64,000 nucleotides of DNA, from assembly GCA_030789695.1 (NCBI GenBank), contig CM061141.1:199071600-199135599 (forward strand). Direction: 5' to 3'. The position numbers and the translations under genes are program-made. Below, in pieces: positions 31,063 through 44,700 of this stretch. The DNA is from Scilla litardierei. Taxonomy: Eukaryota > Streptophyta > Magnoliopsida > Asparagales > Asparagaceae. The notes under the pieces are model-generated. The model had not been told where the DNA came from. It was given only the letters and a program-made list of their open reading frames with translations, and did not search any database. Position 1 is the first letter of the stretch, and each line of letters begins with the position of its first letter.

Positions 31063-33140
31063 CCATTGTGCGCGTCGTGCTTGTTGGTTAAAAGGCCTAG
31101 TCTGATGCAATTTCCATCTGCGTGTACGACCGGAAAATTATGCCCTGTTGTGAGCATCGGGAACGGGGGTTAAAAGGCCTAGTCTGAAGCAATATCTATC
31201 CCCGTGCACGATGGGCAAAATTAGGCCCCGTTGTGCGCATCGTGTGTGTGGGTTAAAAGGCCTAGTCTGATGCAATATGCATCCGTGCGCACGACCGGTA
31301 AAATTACGCCCCATCGTGCACATCGTGGGCGACGGTTAAAAGGCCTAGTCTGATGCAATATTCATTCGCGCGCACGACGGGCAAAATTACGCCCGGTTGT
31401 GCACGTCGTGCACGGGGATTAAAAGGTTTAGTCTGATGCAATTTCCATCCACGTGCACACTGGGCAAAATTACGCCCCGTTCTGCCCGTCGTGCGTGGGG
31501 GTTAAAAGTCCTAGTCTGACGTAATTTCCATCCCCTCACACGACGGGCCAAATTACGCCCCGTTGTGCGCGTGGTGTGTGGGGGTTAACAGGCATAGTCT
31601 AAAGAAATATCCATCCCCGTGCCCGACGGGCAAAATTACGCCCCGTTATGCGCGTCGTGAACGGGGGGTGAAAAGGCCTAGTCTGAAGCAATATCCATCC
31701 CCGCGCACGACGGGCAAAATTACGCCCCGTTGTGCGCGTCGTGCGCGGGGGTTAAGAGGCCTAGTCTGACGCAATAATCATCTAAGTGCACAACCGGTAA
31801 AATTACGCCCCGTTATGCACGTCGTGCACGGGGGTTAAAAGGCCTACTCTGAAGCAATACTCATCCGTGCCCACGACATGCAAAATTACGCCCCGTTGTG
31901 TGCATCGTGCCCGGGGGTTGAAAGACCTAGTCTGAAGCAATATCCATCATGCGCACACCGGGCAAAATTACTCCCCACTGTGCGCGTCGTGTGCGGGGGT
32001 TAAAAGGCCTAGTCTGAAGCAATATCCATCCCCATGCACGACGGGCAAAATTACGACCCGTTGTGCGCGTCGTGTGCAGGGGTTAAAAGGCCTAGTATGA
32101 CGAAATTTCCATCCGTGCGCACGTCGGCAAAATTACGCCCCGTTGTCCGCGTCGTGCATGTGGGATAAAAGGCCTAGTCTGACACAATTTCAATCCCCGC
32201 GCACGATGGGCAAAATTACGCTCCCTAGTGCGCGTCGTGTGCGGGGGTTAAAAGGCCTAGTCTGACGCAATTTCTATCCCTGCGCACGACGGGCAAAATT
32301 ACGCCCCGTTGTGCGTTTCGTGCACAGGGGTTAAAAGGACTATTCTGACGCAATATGCATCCGCATACACGACGGGAAAAATTACATCCAGTTGTGCGCG
32401 CCGTGCGCGGGGGTTAAAAGGCCTAGTCTGACGCAATTTCCATCCGCGCGCACGTCGGCCAAAATTACGCCCTGTTGTCCGTGTCGTGCGCGGGGGATAA
32501 AAGGCATAGTCTGACACAATTTCAATCCCCGCGCACGACGGGCAAAATTACGCCCCCTTGTGCGCGTCGTGCGGGGGTTAAAAGGCCAGTCTGAATCAAT
32601 TTCCATCCTCGTGCACGACCGGCAAAATTACGCCCCGTTGTGCTCGTCGTGCGCGGGGGTTAAAAGGCCTAGTCTGACGCAATATGCATCCACGCTCCCG
32701 ACGGGCAAAATTACGCCCCATTATGTGCATCGTGCGCGGGGGTTAAAAGGCCTAGTCTGAAGCAATATCCATCCCTGTGCATGATGGGCAAAATTACTCC
32801 CCGTTGTGCACGTCGTGCACGGGGGTTAAAAGCCCTAGTCTGATGCAATAAGCAACCGTGCACACGACCGGCAATATTACGCCTCGTTGTGCGTGTCGTG
32901 CACGTGGGTTAAAATGCCTAATCTGAACCAATCTCCATCCCCGCGCACGATGGGCAAAATTACGCCCCGTTGTGCGCGTCATGCGTGGGGGTTAAAAGGC
33001 CTAGTCTGACGCAATGTCCATCCCCGCCCACGACCGACAAAATTACTCCCCGTTGTGCGCGTCGTGTGGGGGGGTTAAATGGCCTAGTCTGAAGCAATAT
33101 TCATCTGCACATATGACCGACAAAATTACGCCCCGTTGTG
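31063..33140 (-). repeat. 83-bp satellite array, block 2
   Basis: About 25 monomers, with TTAAAAGGCCTAGTCTGA phased at 31088, 31170, 31253 and 31336 (spacing 82-83). It contains the two-monomer signature GTCGGCCAAAATTA...GGGGGATAAAAGG...GACACAATTTCAATCC at about 32440-32560, also seen in blocks 1, 3 and 4. It begins at a 3-bp microhomology junction with integrase and is interrupted at 33141 by a family A LTR. Confidence 0.95.
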
Positions 33141-34675
33141 TGACGTGCGTTTATATTTCTTATATTCATGCACGTCTTCTTTTGTGTTTTTTCGCTATTT
33201 TCCGATGTCTTGTATTTGTTTTCTCGTGTTTTCTTGTTTTCTTTCACTTTTCCATGTTTTTTTATGTTTGCAGGAGTTTACCGACGTAGGGGACATAAAA
33301 CGATGATATCATGAGTCCTCGGAGCAACGGGAGGAGTCACGCGTGATCCAGGGGGTCAAACGACGAAGATCGCATCTTTCAGTCCCCCACCCGATCGGTT
33401 GGACACAGCCAACCGATCGGGTGATGCACGCGTGCCCGGGTCATGTCAGTCGCTGAAGCAACGAAAGTGTCAACCGACTGGGTCACCGACCGGTTCAACC
33501 CGACTGATCTATCTGGAAATTGGAGCTGAAACTCAACCGATCGGGTGATATTCACCCGATCGGTTCACCTGTAGCTGTTTCCCCGAAGAAGACGACCCGG
33601 AGAGCTCACCCGACCGTCAGCAGACCGTGCCAAAACGTCCGAAGTTACTGTCTTTTGGGCAACAATTCCAACCGATCGGTTGATTTATCAACCGATCGGT
33701 TCACCTGACGACGATCAAGATCCAAACGACGAGCAACTTCCATCAACCGACCGTGTCGTCTGATCGGGTGAAGTCTCGAAGATGGCTACCGAAGTTCGCA
33801 GCAGGTTACCCGATCGGGTGATTCTTCACCCGATCGGGTGATGGCGTTTTCTATAAATTCAGAACCTAGGTTTCCAGATTCGAGGGTTGTTATTTTTGCT
33901 GGTTTTTTCTCTCTCTTGACGGCTGTAATTTTTTAGATATTTGTAAGTTGTCTGATCTTTACCAAACTTTAATATAGTGTTATTTGCATTACTACTATCG
34001 CATTTCTATCGCCTGATCATGCTTTTAACGGTCGATTTTCGTTTAGATTGCTTTTTACCTAATATGTGTGAGTAGTTCCCAAATCTGGGATTTCGGTGGA
34101 AACCCCTTCGTAGGTTCTCCCCGATGCGTCCATAGGACTAGGAAATCGATAGGGATTATGAATCTATCGTTTACGCGGGGCGTTTCATTGTCATCGGCGG
34201 GAAAAAGACCGCCATTGACCGTTGGGCCAAGGGGGAATAAACTTGGCGGTTGACTCCCTAGCCATAGCTCACGCCCTTAGCATAGACGTCGAATCCTAGC
34301 ACGCAGGAGCGGCAGGACGAGATGTTGGGAGTTATCGTTGCGAGCTTAGTGCTCCCGGAGTCGGTCAGTGTTAATGGACATGAGAATGCCCACTGACCGA
34401 ACCCGGGTAGTCCGGTGTATCATCCTGGGCACCGACCGGAATATCGGGCCCATGGGATGCCAGTATCACTCTTAGAGGCAACGTCTCACCATTAGACCCT
34501 AATTCCGATCGTTATCTTATCCGTTGGCCGTATTGGTAAGAATCGCACGATAGGGTGGAAGCCGAAGTCCCGGGTTTCCATTTATATTCCTTATCCCTAG
34601 CATTCCATTTTCCGTGACAACCCATCATCCGATTCGGTCTAGCTCACCCATGGGGTGAATTCGGTCCTTTCTAAC
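33141..34675 (+). repeat. 5' LTR of A2, missing its 3' end
   Basis: TGACGTGCGTTTATATTTC at the start, AACCGATCGGTT-type array at 33389-33841, TATAAATT at 33852, then the CAAATCTGGGAT and ACACCGGACT-type blocks shared with A1. It ends near ...GAATTCGGTCCTTTCT, about 100 bp before the expected terminus. Confidence 0.85.
33389..33859 (+). promoter_or_regulatory. Palindrome array and TATA box of the A2 5' LTR
   Basis: Repeated AACCGATCGGTT, ACCCGATCGGTT and ACCCGATCGGGTGA variants, including two adjacent CACCCGATCGGGTGA sites just before TATAAATT (33852-33859). The A2 3' LTR carries the same array at 37339-37791 with TATAAATA at 37802-37809. Confidence 0.6.
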
Positions 34676-35487
34676 TTTCGTTCTAATGGTGTTTGGCAAC
34701 AATTCACCCGATACACCACCTTTCCAGTGGTGGCCCTCGCCTCCCACATCATACACCCATGCTACCGCTTCGCCCATTGCTTCCTTGCCAACACCATTTT
34801 TGCTCAACGGTGTCTAGGGTTGGGCTCCTCTTTCTTTACGCCATGTCCCATGACAGGATTCATGGCAATATCCCACTACCCATTAACACCGCTCATCGGA
34901 TCATCCACGAGATCTTGTCCGTTAGCCGCGCAACTTCCGGCTCAATTAGCTGTGGGGGGATGCTTACTTTTATTGTCAGTTGTGTCTTGAGGATGCCCGC
35001 CGACCTCCCTATTGTACCTCGACGTAGCCGTATCGATCGCGACTATTTGTTCGCCATCGGTATGCTTACTCCTTTTGGTGAGGATCGCACGGTCTACCTC
35101 TATAGTCCTGCCTGCACTGCTTTTGTCATCCTCCCACCGTCATCCCCGGCACGCCTCCCTATTCATACTTCACATCTACCATGGGAGTTCTACCCGAATC
35201 CTTGGTATGCCTCGCTCATACAATTTCCACCCTTGGATCCCCCGATTGGCATCCGACTGTCGGTTCACCCAGTGCGGTCATTATCCACCATGATCCACCA
35301 GTACGTTTCCACCATGATCCACCAGAGGTCCAGCCCATTGCCCCACCTACTCCAGTCAGAACGCCGTCTTCATCCTCCAAGGATTCTTTCCTCCACTATT
35401 TCCCACCTTCCTCCACATCACCTTACCACTCTACCGCCAGCAGCTATGAATGATTTTTCACCCTTGCTCATCTCTGCATTTTCATGA
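34676..35487 (+). pseudogene. Remnant of the ATHILA-type ORF in A2
   Basis: Frames shift at least once (near 34860). Matches to the intact ORF at 16165-17742 include SHIIHPCYRFAHCF against SSIIHPVFRLAHRI, and CGGMLTFIVS against CGGIITIICS, in the same order. Only the C-terminal half is represented, with a Pro/Ser-rich tail. Divergence from the A1 protein is large, so A1 and A2 are different subfamilies. Confidence 0.75.
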
Positions 35488-37090
35488 TCACATCTTATCG
35501 CTAGCCTTGTCACGTCTAGCTTGGGGGAAGTCAAATTTTTCTGTTTGCTGTCGTGTGTTGTTTTTCTTTGTGTGTTTGTTTATTTGTCGAGTCATGTGAT
35601 TTTATTTTTTATTTTCTGTTTATATGTCGTGTGTTGTGATTTTTATTTTTATTCTTCTTTTCAGTTCCGTTTGTGTGTTTTTCTTGTCTTTCATATCTTT
35701 CTGTGTCGGTGCGCATTCCCTCCCCATTTTCATTGCCCTCCCGTATTCACTTTTATTGCATTGAGGGAAATGCAAGCTTCAGCTTGGGGGAGTCGCACTT
35801 TGTGCGTCAATTGCGTCTTTTTCCTCGTTTTGTGAGTCCTTTTTCTCCGTGTTTTTCTTTTTCTTTTTCTTTTCTTCTTTTTATCTCTTTCTCCTAGAGA
35901 TGAACCCTATGATGAATTGCCACAAAAATCACACACACACCTAGCACGGCTTCGATAATCACATTCACTAGCCCTAGGAAGCCGAGTCCTATTGCATTTC
36001 ATGCTTCGTGGGTCCACTTTGCTTTTATGTGAGTCGTGTGTCGTGCCTAGCTGTTTGGTGTGCTTCTACTTTGTGATTTTGATTTATATACATGTTCAGG
36101 AATGCCCCTAGATTATCATGCTTCGATTTGAATATGCGGTATTTGCTTCTCCTGTCTGCTTCTGTATGCATGAATATATATTTGTCGTATGCTTCATTTC
36201 GCATGTGTTTGGATTCCACAGCTAGGACCAAGATAACCCATATTAGCATATGATCTGATTAGCGAAATATCTACCTTGCCCAAGTGTTTAGAATCCGATT
36301 TCTTTTTATTTTTACTTGGTGCAAATCCCCTCGTCGTGTACCGTTCTCCCACTTGGGAGAGTACACATGTTTATATCCCAATATCCAAAAATCCAAAAAA
36401 AAGGAGGGAGAAAAGAAAAACCCGAAAAAGAGAAAAGAGAAAAGAGAAGAAAAAAAATACATATGTATAGCCAAAAGCCCAAAAAAATACATATATCTGA
36501 AACCCAAAAAAATGTGTTTGAATATTTTCCTATCTACCGAGAATATAGGGAAGGCAAGAATTTGCACCGAGTGTTCTACTCCACATCTTCTCAACCTCCA
36601 TCGTTTTCGAAAACACTTGGCATAGGGACCTTCTAGCGATTATCTAGGCTATAGTGTGGTGATTTCCTTGTCCCTAGCTGCGGAGTCCCCGATGCATGAT
36701 ACGTTTCTATTCTTATACTCTTCTCATGCATGCTTGAGCTAATATTCACCGCAATTTCAAATTAAGTCGATATTTGGGTCATTTCTTGGATTTGTGTATA
36801 TGGAGCTTATTGCACGATGTAGATAGTGACACCGACTGCTAGCACACGACTACACTCACTCGCGGTTCACGGCGTGGGCCCACGGTACTTGTCTGGACTC
36901 GTATTCCTTGGTTCAGTGATGTGATTTGGCGTTTGCTCACTTGGTGTGTCGTTTTTGGTTTTGGTGGCCCTGACGGGCGATTTAGGATTTAGAGTTCTCT
37001 TCTTTCTCTCTTTCTCTTTTTTTCTCCCTCCGAGCTCCTACTCTCACTCGTCTTCCTCGAGGATGAGGAAGAGTTCAGTTTGGGGGATTT
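35488..37090 (+). other. 3' non-coding region of A2 with polypurine-tract-like motifs
   Basis: Aligns with 18200-19837: AGCTTGGGGGA near 35518 and 35783, the CATTGAGGGAAATGCAAGC dyad, an A-rich tract (36380-36520), and GTTTGGGGGATTT right before the 3' LTR at 37091. No gene. Confidence 0.75.
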
Positions 37091-38690
37091 TGACGTGCGT
37101 TTAAATTTCATATATTCACGTACGTCTTCTTTTGTGTTTTTCCGCTATTTTCCGCAATCTTGTATTCGTTTTCTCGTGTTTTCGTGTTTTCTTTCACTTT
37201 TCCGTGTTTTTGTATGTTTGCAGGAGTTTGCCGACGTAGGGGACATAAAACGACGATATCATGAGTCCCCGGAGCAACGGGAGGAGTCACGCGTGATCCA
37301 GGGGGTCAAACGACGAAGATCACATCTTTCAGCCCCCCCACCCGATCGGTCGGACACAGCCAACCGATCGGGTGATGCACGCGTGCACGACCCGGCCAGC
37401 CGCTGAAGCAACGAAAGTCTCAACCGACCGGGTCGCCGACCGATTCAACCCGACTGATCTCTCTGGAAATTGGAGCTGAAACTCAACCGATCTGGTGATA
37501 TTCACCCAATCGGTTCACCTGTAGCCGTTTCCCCGAAGAAGACGACCCGGAGAGCTCATCTGACCGTCAGCAGACCGTGCCAAAACGTCCGAAGTTACTG
37601 TCTTTTGGGTAACAATTCCAACCGATCGGTTGATTTATCAACCGATCGGTTCACCCGACGATGATCAAGATCCAAACGACGAGCAACTTCCATCAACCGA
37701 CCGCGTCGTCTGACCGGGTGAAGTCTCGAAGATGGCTGCCGAAGTTCGCAGCAGGTCACCCGATCGGGTGATTCTTCACCCGATCGGGTGATGTCGTTTT
37801 CTATAAATACAGAACCTAGGTTTCCAAATTCGAGGGTTGCTACTTTTTGCTGTCTTTTCTCTCTCTTGACGGCTGTAATTTTCTAGATATTTGTAAGTTG
37901 TCTGATCTTTACCAAACTTTAATATAGTGTTATTTGCATTACTACTATCGCATTTCTATCGCCTGATCATGCTTTTAACGGTCGATTTTCATTTAGATTG
38001 TTTTTTACCTAATATGTGTGAGTAGTTCCCAAATCTGGGATTTCGGTGGAAACCCCTTCGTGGGTTCTCCCCGATGCGTCCATAGGACTAGGAAATCGAT
38101 AGGGATTAGGAATCTATCGGTTACGCGGGGTGTTTCATTGTCATCGGCAGAAAAAAGACCGCCTTTGACCGTTGGGCCAAGGGTGAATAAACTTGGCGGT
38201 TGACTCCCTAGCCATAGCTCACGCCCTTAGCATAGACGTCGAATCCTAGCGCGCGGGAGCGGCATGACGAGATGTTGGGAGTTATCGTTGCGAGCTTAGT
38301 GCTCCCGGAGTCGGTCAGTGTTAATTAACATGGGAATGCCCACTGACCGAACCCGGGTAGTCCGGTGTATCATCCTGGGCACCGATCGGAATATCGGGCC
38401 CATGGGACGTCGGTATCACTCTTAGAGGCAACGTCTCACCATTAGACCCTAATTCCGATCGTTATCTTATCCGTAGGCCGTATTGGCAAGAATCACACGA
38501 TAGGGAGGAAGCCGAAGTCCCGGGTTTCCCTTTATATTGCTTATCCCTCGCATTCCATTTTCCGTGACAACCCATCATCCGATTCGGGCCTTTCTGACAC
38601 AAGCACAACCACGCCTCCCTGAGTTCGACCCCCAAGCCACACTACAACACCGTGCGCTTGCGGTTATAAATATTTAAATCTCACGGGCCC
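37091..38690 (+). repeat. 3' LTR of A2
   Basis: Very similar to 33141-34675, including the array and TATA box (37802). It reaches further downstream than the 5' copy (...CGCTTGCGGTTATAAATATT), lacks about 30 bp around 38590 compared with A1, and breaks before the terminal GTCA. Confidence 0.85.
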
Positions 38691-38714
38691 AATCATATAT
38701 ATTACATACATCTG

Positions 38715-41700
38715 ACACGCACAACGAGGGGATGTCGTCGTGCACGTTGTGCGCATGGGTTAAAAGTCCTAGTCTGAAGCAATATTCATCTAAGGGTACG
38801 ACCCACAAAATTACGCCCCGTTGTGCGCGTGGGTTAAAAGGCCTAGTTTGAAACAATATTCATCTGCGCGCCCGACAGGCAAAATTACGCCCCGTTGTGT
38901 GCATTGTGCGCATTGTGCACGTTGTGCGCGGGGGTTAAAGGGCCTAGTCTGACGTAATTTCCATCCACGTGCATGCCGGGCAAAATTACGCCCCGTTGTG
39001 CGCGTCGTTCGCGGGGGTTAAAGGGCCTAGTCTGACGCAATTTCCATCCATGTGCATGCCGGGCAAAATTATGCCCCGTTGTGTGCGTCGTTCGCGGGGG
39101 TTAAAAGGCCTAGTCTTACGCAATTTCCTTCCCCGTGCATGATGGGCAAAATTACGCCATGTTGTGCGCGTCGTGCATGGGGGTTAAAAGGCCTAGTCTG
39201 AAGCAATTTCCATCCCCGTGCTCGATGGGCAAAATTACGCCCCGTTGAGCGCCTCGTGCATGGGGGTTAAAAGGCCTAGTCTGACGCAATTTGCATCCGC
39301 ACGCACGACATGCAAAATTACACCCCGTTGTGCGTGTCATGCGCGGGGGTTAAAAGGCCTAGTCTGACGCAATGTCCATCCCCACGCACGAACGGCAAAC
39401 TTACGCCCCATTGTGCGTGTCGTGCGCGGGGGTTAAAAGGCCTATTCTGAAGCAATTTCCATCCATGTGCACGACCGGCAAAATTACGCCCCGTTGTGCA
39501 TGTCGTGCGCGGGGGTTAAAAGTCCTAATTTGAAGCAATGTCCATCCTCATGCACGACGGGCTAAATTACGACCCGTTGTGCGCGCCGTGTGTGGGGGTT
39601 AAAAGGCCTAGTTTGACGCAATTTCCATCAGTGCGCACGTCGGCCAAAATTACTCCCCGTTGTCAGCATCGAGCGCGGGGGATAAAAGGCCTAGTCTGAC
39701 ACAATTTCAATCCCCACGCACGACGGGCAAAATTACGCCCCTTTGTGCGCGTCGTGCGCGGGGGTTAAAAGGCCAGTCTGACGCAATTTCCATCCGCGCG
39801 CCCGACTGGAAAAATTACGCCCCGTTGTGCGCGTCGTGCACGGGGGTTAAAAGGCCTACTCAGAAGCAATATCCATCCGCGCGCCCGACGGGCAAAATTA
39901 CGCCCCATTATGCACATCGTGCGCGGGGGTTAAAAGGCCTACTCGGAAGCAATATCCATCCCTGTGCATGACGGGCAAAATTACTCCTCGTTGTGCACGT
40001 CGTGCGCGGGGGTTAAAAGCCCTAGTCTGACGCAATATGCAACCGCACGCACGACCGACAAAATTACGCCCCGTTGTGCGTGTCATGCACGGGGGTTAAA
40101 AGGCCTAATCTGAAGCAATCTCCATCCCCGCGCACGATGGGCAAAATTACGCCCCGTTGTGCGTGTCATGTGTGGGGGTTAAAAGGCCTAGTCTGACGCA
40201 ATGTCCATCTTCACCCACGACCGGCAAAATTACTCCCCGTTGTGTGCATCGTGCGCAGGGGTTAAAATGCCTAGTCTGAAGCAATATTCATCTACGTGTA
40301 TGACCGGTAAAATTACGCCCCGTCGTGCGCGTCCTGCACGTGGGTTAAAAGTCCTAGTCTGAAACAATATTCATCTGAGCGTACGACCGACAAAATTACG
40401 CCCCGTTGTGCGCATCGTGCGCGTGGGTTAAAAGGCCTAGTTTGAAACAATATTCATCTGCGCGCCCGACTGGCAAAATTACGCCACATTGTGCGCGTTG
40501 TGCACGTTGTGCGCGTTGTGCACGTTGTGCGCGTCGTGCGCGGGGGTTAAAAGGCCTAATCTGACGCAATTTCCATCCTCATGTACGCCAGGAAAAATTA
40601 CGCCCCGTTGTACGCGTCGTTCGCGGGGGTTAAACGGCCTAGTCTGACGCAATTTCCATCCACGTGCATGCCGGGCAAAATTACGCCCCGTTGTGTGCGT
40701 CGTTCGATGGGGTTAAGAGGCCTAGTCTGACACAATTTCCTTCCCAACGCACGACGGGCAAAATTATGCCCCATTGTGCGCGTCGTGCGTGGGGGTTAAA
40801 AGGCCTAGTCTGAAGCAATTTCCATCCCCGCGCTCGATGGGCAAAATTACGCCCCGTTGAGGGCGTCGTGCGTTGGGGTTAAAAGGCCTAGTCTGACGCA
40901 ATTTGCATCCACACGCACGACGGGCAAAATTGCGCCCTGTTGTGTGTGTCGTGCGCGGGGGTTAAAAGGCCTAGTCTGACGCAATGTCCATCCCCGCGCA
41001 TGACCGGCAAACTTACGCCCCATTGTGTGCGTCGTGCACCGGGGTTAAAAGGCCTAATCTGAAGCAATTTCAATCCCTGCGCACGACCGGCAAAATTACG
41101 CCCCGTTGTGCGTGTCGTGCGCGGGGGTTAAACGTCCTAATTTGAAGCAATGTCCATCCTCGTGCATGACGGGCTAAATTACGCCCCGTTGTGCGTGTCG
41201 TGCGCGGGGGTTAAAAGGCCTAGTCTAACGCCATTTCCATCTGTGCACACGACTGGCAAAATTACGCCCCGTTGTGCCCGTCATGCGCGGGGGTTAAAAG
41301 GCCTAGTCTGAAGCAATTTCCCTCCCCGCGTATGACGGGCAAAATTACGCCTCGTTGTGCGCGTCGTGCACGGGGTAAAAAGGCCTAGTCTGACGCAATA
41401 AGCATCCGCGTGCACGACCGGCAAAATTACACCCAGTTGTGCTCGTCGTGCACGGGGGTTAAAAGGCCTCGTCTGAAGTAATATTCAATTGTGCGCACGA
41501 CCGACAAAATTACGCCCCGTCATGTTCGTCGTGCCCGTGGGTTAAAAGGCCTAGTCTAAAGCAATATTCATCCGCGCGCACGACGTGCAAAATTACGCCC
41601 CATTGTGTGCATCGTGCGCGGGGGTTAAAAGGACTAGACTGATGCAATTCCCATCCGCGCACACGGCCGGGCAAAACTACGCCCCATTGTGCGCGTCGTG

Positions 41701-44700
41701 CGCGGGGTTAAAAGACCTAGTCTGACGCAATTTCCATCCCAGCGCACGACGGGAAAAATTACACCCCGTTGTGCGCGCCGTGCACAGTGGTTAAAAGGAC
41801 TAGTCAGACGCAATATGCATCCGAACACACGACGGGAAAAATTACGCCCAGTTGTGCGCACCGTGCACGGGGTTAAAAGGCCTAATCTGACGCAATTTCC
41901 ATCCCTGCGCACGACGTGCAAAATTACGCCCCGTTGTGTGCGTCGTGCACAAGGGTTAAAAGGACTAGTCTGATGCAATATGCATCCGCACACGCGACGG
42001 GAAAAATTACGCCCAGTTGTGCGCACAAGGATTAAAAGGCCTAGTCTGACGTAATTTCCATCCGCGCGCACATCGGCCAAAATTACGACCCGTTGTCCGC
42101 GTCGTGCACGGGGGATAAAAGGCCTAGTCTGACATAATTTCAATCCCCGCACACGACAGGAAAAATTACGCCCCCTTGTGCGTGTCGTGTACGGGGGTTA
42201 AACGGCCAGTCTGAAGCAATTTCCATCCCCGTGCACGACCGGCAAAATTACGCCACGTTGTGTGCGTCGTGCGCGGGGGTTAAAGGCCTAGTCTGACGCA
42301 ATATGCATCCGCGCGCCCGACGGACAAAATTACGCCCCATTATGTGCATCGTGCGTGGGGGTTAAAAGGCCTTGTCTGACGCAATGTACATCCCCGCCAA
42401 CGACCGACAAAATTAGTCCCCGTTGTGCGCGTCGTGCGCGGTGGTTAAAAGGCCTAGTTTGAAGCAATATTCATCTACTCGTACGACCAGCAAAATAACG
42501 CCCCGTCGTGCGCATCGTGCGCGTGGGTTAAAAGTCCTAGTCTGAAGCAATATTCATCTGAGCGTACGACCGACAAAATTACGCCCAGTTGTGCGCGTGG
42601 GTTAAAAGGCCTAGTTTGAAACAAAATTCATCTGCGCGCTCGACGGGAAAAATTATGCCCCGTTGTGCGCGTTGTGCGCGTTGTGCGTGTCGTGCGCGTG
42701 GGTTAAAAGGCCTAGTCTGACGCAATTTCTATCCTCATGTATGTTGGGCAAAATTACGCCCCATTGTGCGCGTCGTTTGCAGGGGGTTAAAAGGCCTAGT
42801 CTGACGCAATTTCCATATACGTGCATGCCGGGCAAAATTACGCCCCGTTGTGCGCATCGTTCGCGGGGGTTAAAAGGCCTAGTCTGACACAATTTCCTTC
42901 CCCGTGCACGACGGGCAAAATTACGCCTCGTTGTGCGCGTCGTGCGTGGGGGTTAAAAGGCCTAGTCTGAAGCAATTTACATCCCCGAGCTCAACGGGCA
43001 AAATTACGCCCCATTGAGTGCGTCGTGCGTGGGGGTTAAAAGGCCTAGTCTGACGCAATTTGCATCCGCACGCACGACGTGCAAAATTACACCCCGTTGT
43101 GCCCGTCGTGCACGGGGGTTAAAAGGCATAGTCTGAAGCAATTACCATCCCCACACACGACGGGCAAAATTACGCCTCGTTGTGCGCATTGTGCACGGGG
43201 ATAAAAAGGCCTAGTCTGATGCAATAAGCATCCGCGTGCACGACTGACAAAATTACGCCCAGTTGTGCTCGTCGTGCACGGGGGTTAAAAGGCCTAGTCT
43301 GAAGCAATATTCAATTGTGCGCACGACCGACAAAATTACATCCCGTCATGTTCATCATGCCCGTGGGTTAAAAGGCCTAGTCTGAAGCAATATTCATCCG
43401 TGCGCACGACGTGCAAAATTACGCCCCATTGTGCACATCGTGCGCGTAGGTTAAAAGGCCTAGACTGATGCAATTCCCATCCGCACGCACTCCGAGCAAA
43501 ATTTCGCCCCGTTGTGCACGTCGTGAGCGGGGTTAAAAGGCCTAGTCTGACGCAATTTCCATCCCAGCGCACGACGGGCAAAATTACGCCCCGTTGTGTG
43601 CACGTGCGCGGGGGTTAAAAGGCCAAGTCTGACGCAATTTCCATCCTCACGCACGACGGGCAAAATTATGCCCCGTTGTGCCCGTCGTGCGTGGGGGTTA
43701 AAAGGCCTAGGCTGACGCAATTTACATCCCCGCACACGATGGGGAAGATTATGCCCAGTTGTGCGGGTCTGCACGTGGGTTAAAAGGCCTAGTCTGACGC
43801 AATTTCCATCCGCGCACACGACTGGCAAAATTACGCCACGTGGTGTCTGTCGTGCGTGGGGGTTAAAAGGCCTAGTCTGAAGTAATTTCCATCCCCACAC
43901 ACGACCGGCAAAATTACGCCCCGTTGTGCTCGTTTTGCGCGGGGATTAAAAGGCCTAGTCTGTAGTAGTTTCCATCCCCACACACGACGGGCAATATTAC
44001 GCCCCGTTGTGCGCGTCGTGCGCGTGGGTTTAAAGGTATAGTCTGACGCAATTTCCATCTACGCACACGATCGAAAAAATTGTGCCCCGTTATGCGCATC
44101 GTGCACGGTGGTTAAAAGGCCTAATCTGATGCAATATCCATCCCCGTGCCTGACGGGCAAAATTAGGCCCCGTTGTGCGCGTCGTGCGCGGGGGTTAAAA
44201 CGCATAGTCAGATGCAATACGCATCTACGTGAACGACCACCAAAATTACGACCCATTGTGCGCGTCGTGCACGGGGGGCTAAAAGGCCTAGTCTGAAGCA
44301 ATATCCATCACTGCGCATGACTGGCAAAATTATGGCCCGATGTGCGCGTGGTTTGTAGGGTTAAAAGGCCTAGTCTGAAGCAATTTCCATCCCCGTGCAC
44401 GACTAGCAAAATTACGCCCCGTTGTGCGCATCGTGCGCGTCGTTAAAAGGCATAGTCTGAAGCAATATCATACCCCGCGCACGATGGGAAAAATTACACC
44501 CCGTCGTGCGCATCATGCGTGTGGGTTAAAAGGCATAGTCTCGCGCAATTTCCATCCGAGCGCAAAATTACGCCCAGTTGTGCACGTCGTGGGCGAGGGT
44601 CAAAAGGCCTAGTCTGAAGCAATATCCATCCCCGCACATGCCGGGCAAAATTACGCCCCGTTGTGCGTGTCGTGCGTGTGGATTAAAAGGCCTAGTCTGA

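Larger units (their letters stand above)
33141..38690 (+). mobile_element. Athila-like element A2, heavily deleted
   Basis: 5' LTR, diverged remnant of the ATHILA-type ORF, 3' non-coding region with purine tracts, 3' LTR. Primer-binding site, gag, protease and pol are all absent: the end of the 5' LTR passes straight into the middle of the ORF. The left end is clean (TGACGTGCG after satellite ...CGTTGTG). The right end lacks the last ~40 bp of the LTR and is joined to satellite through ~25 bp of unrelated AT-rich sequence, so no target duplication can be seen. Confidence 0.8.
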
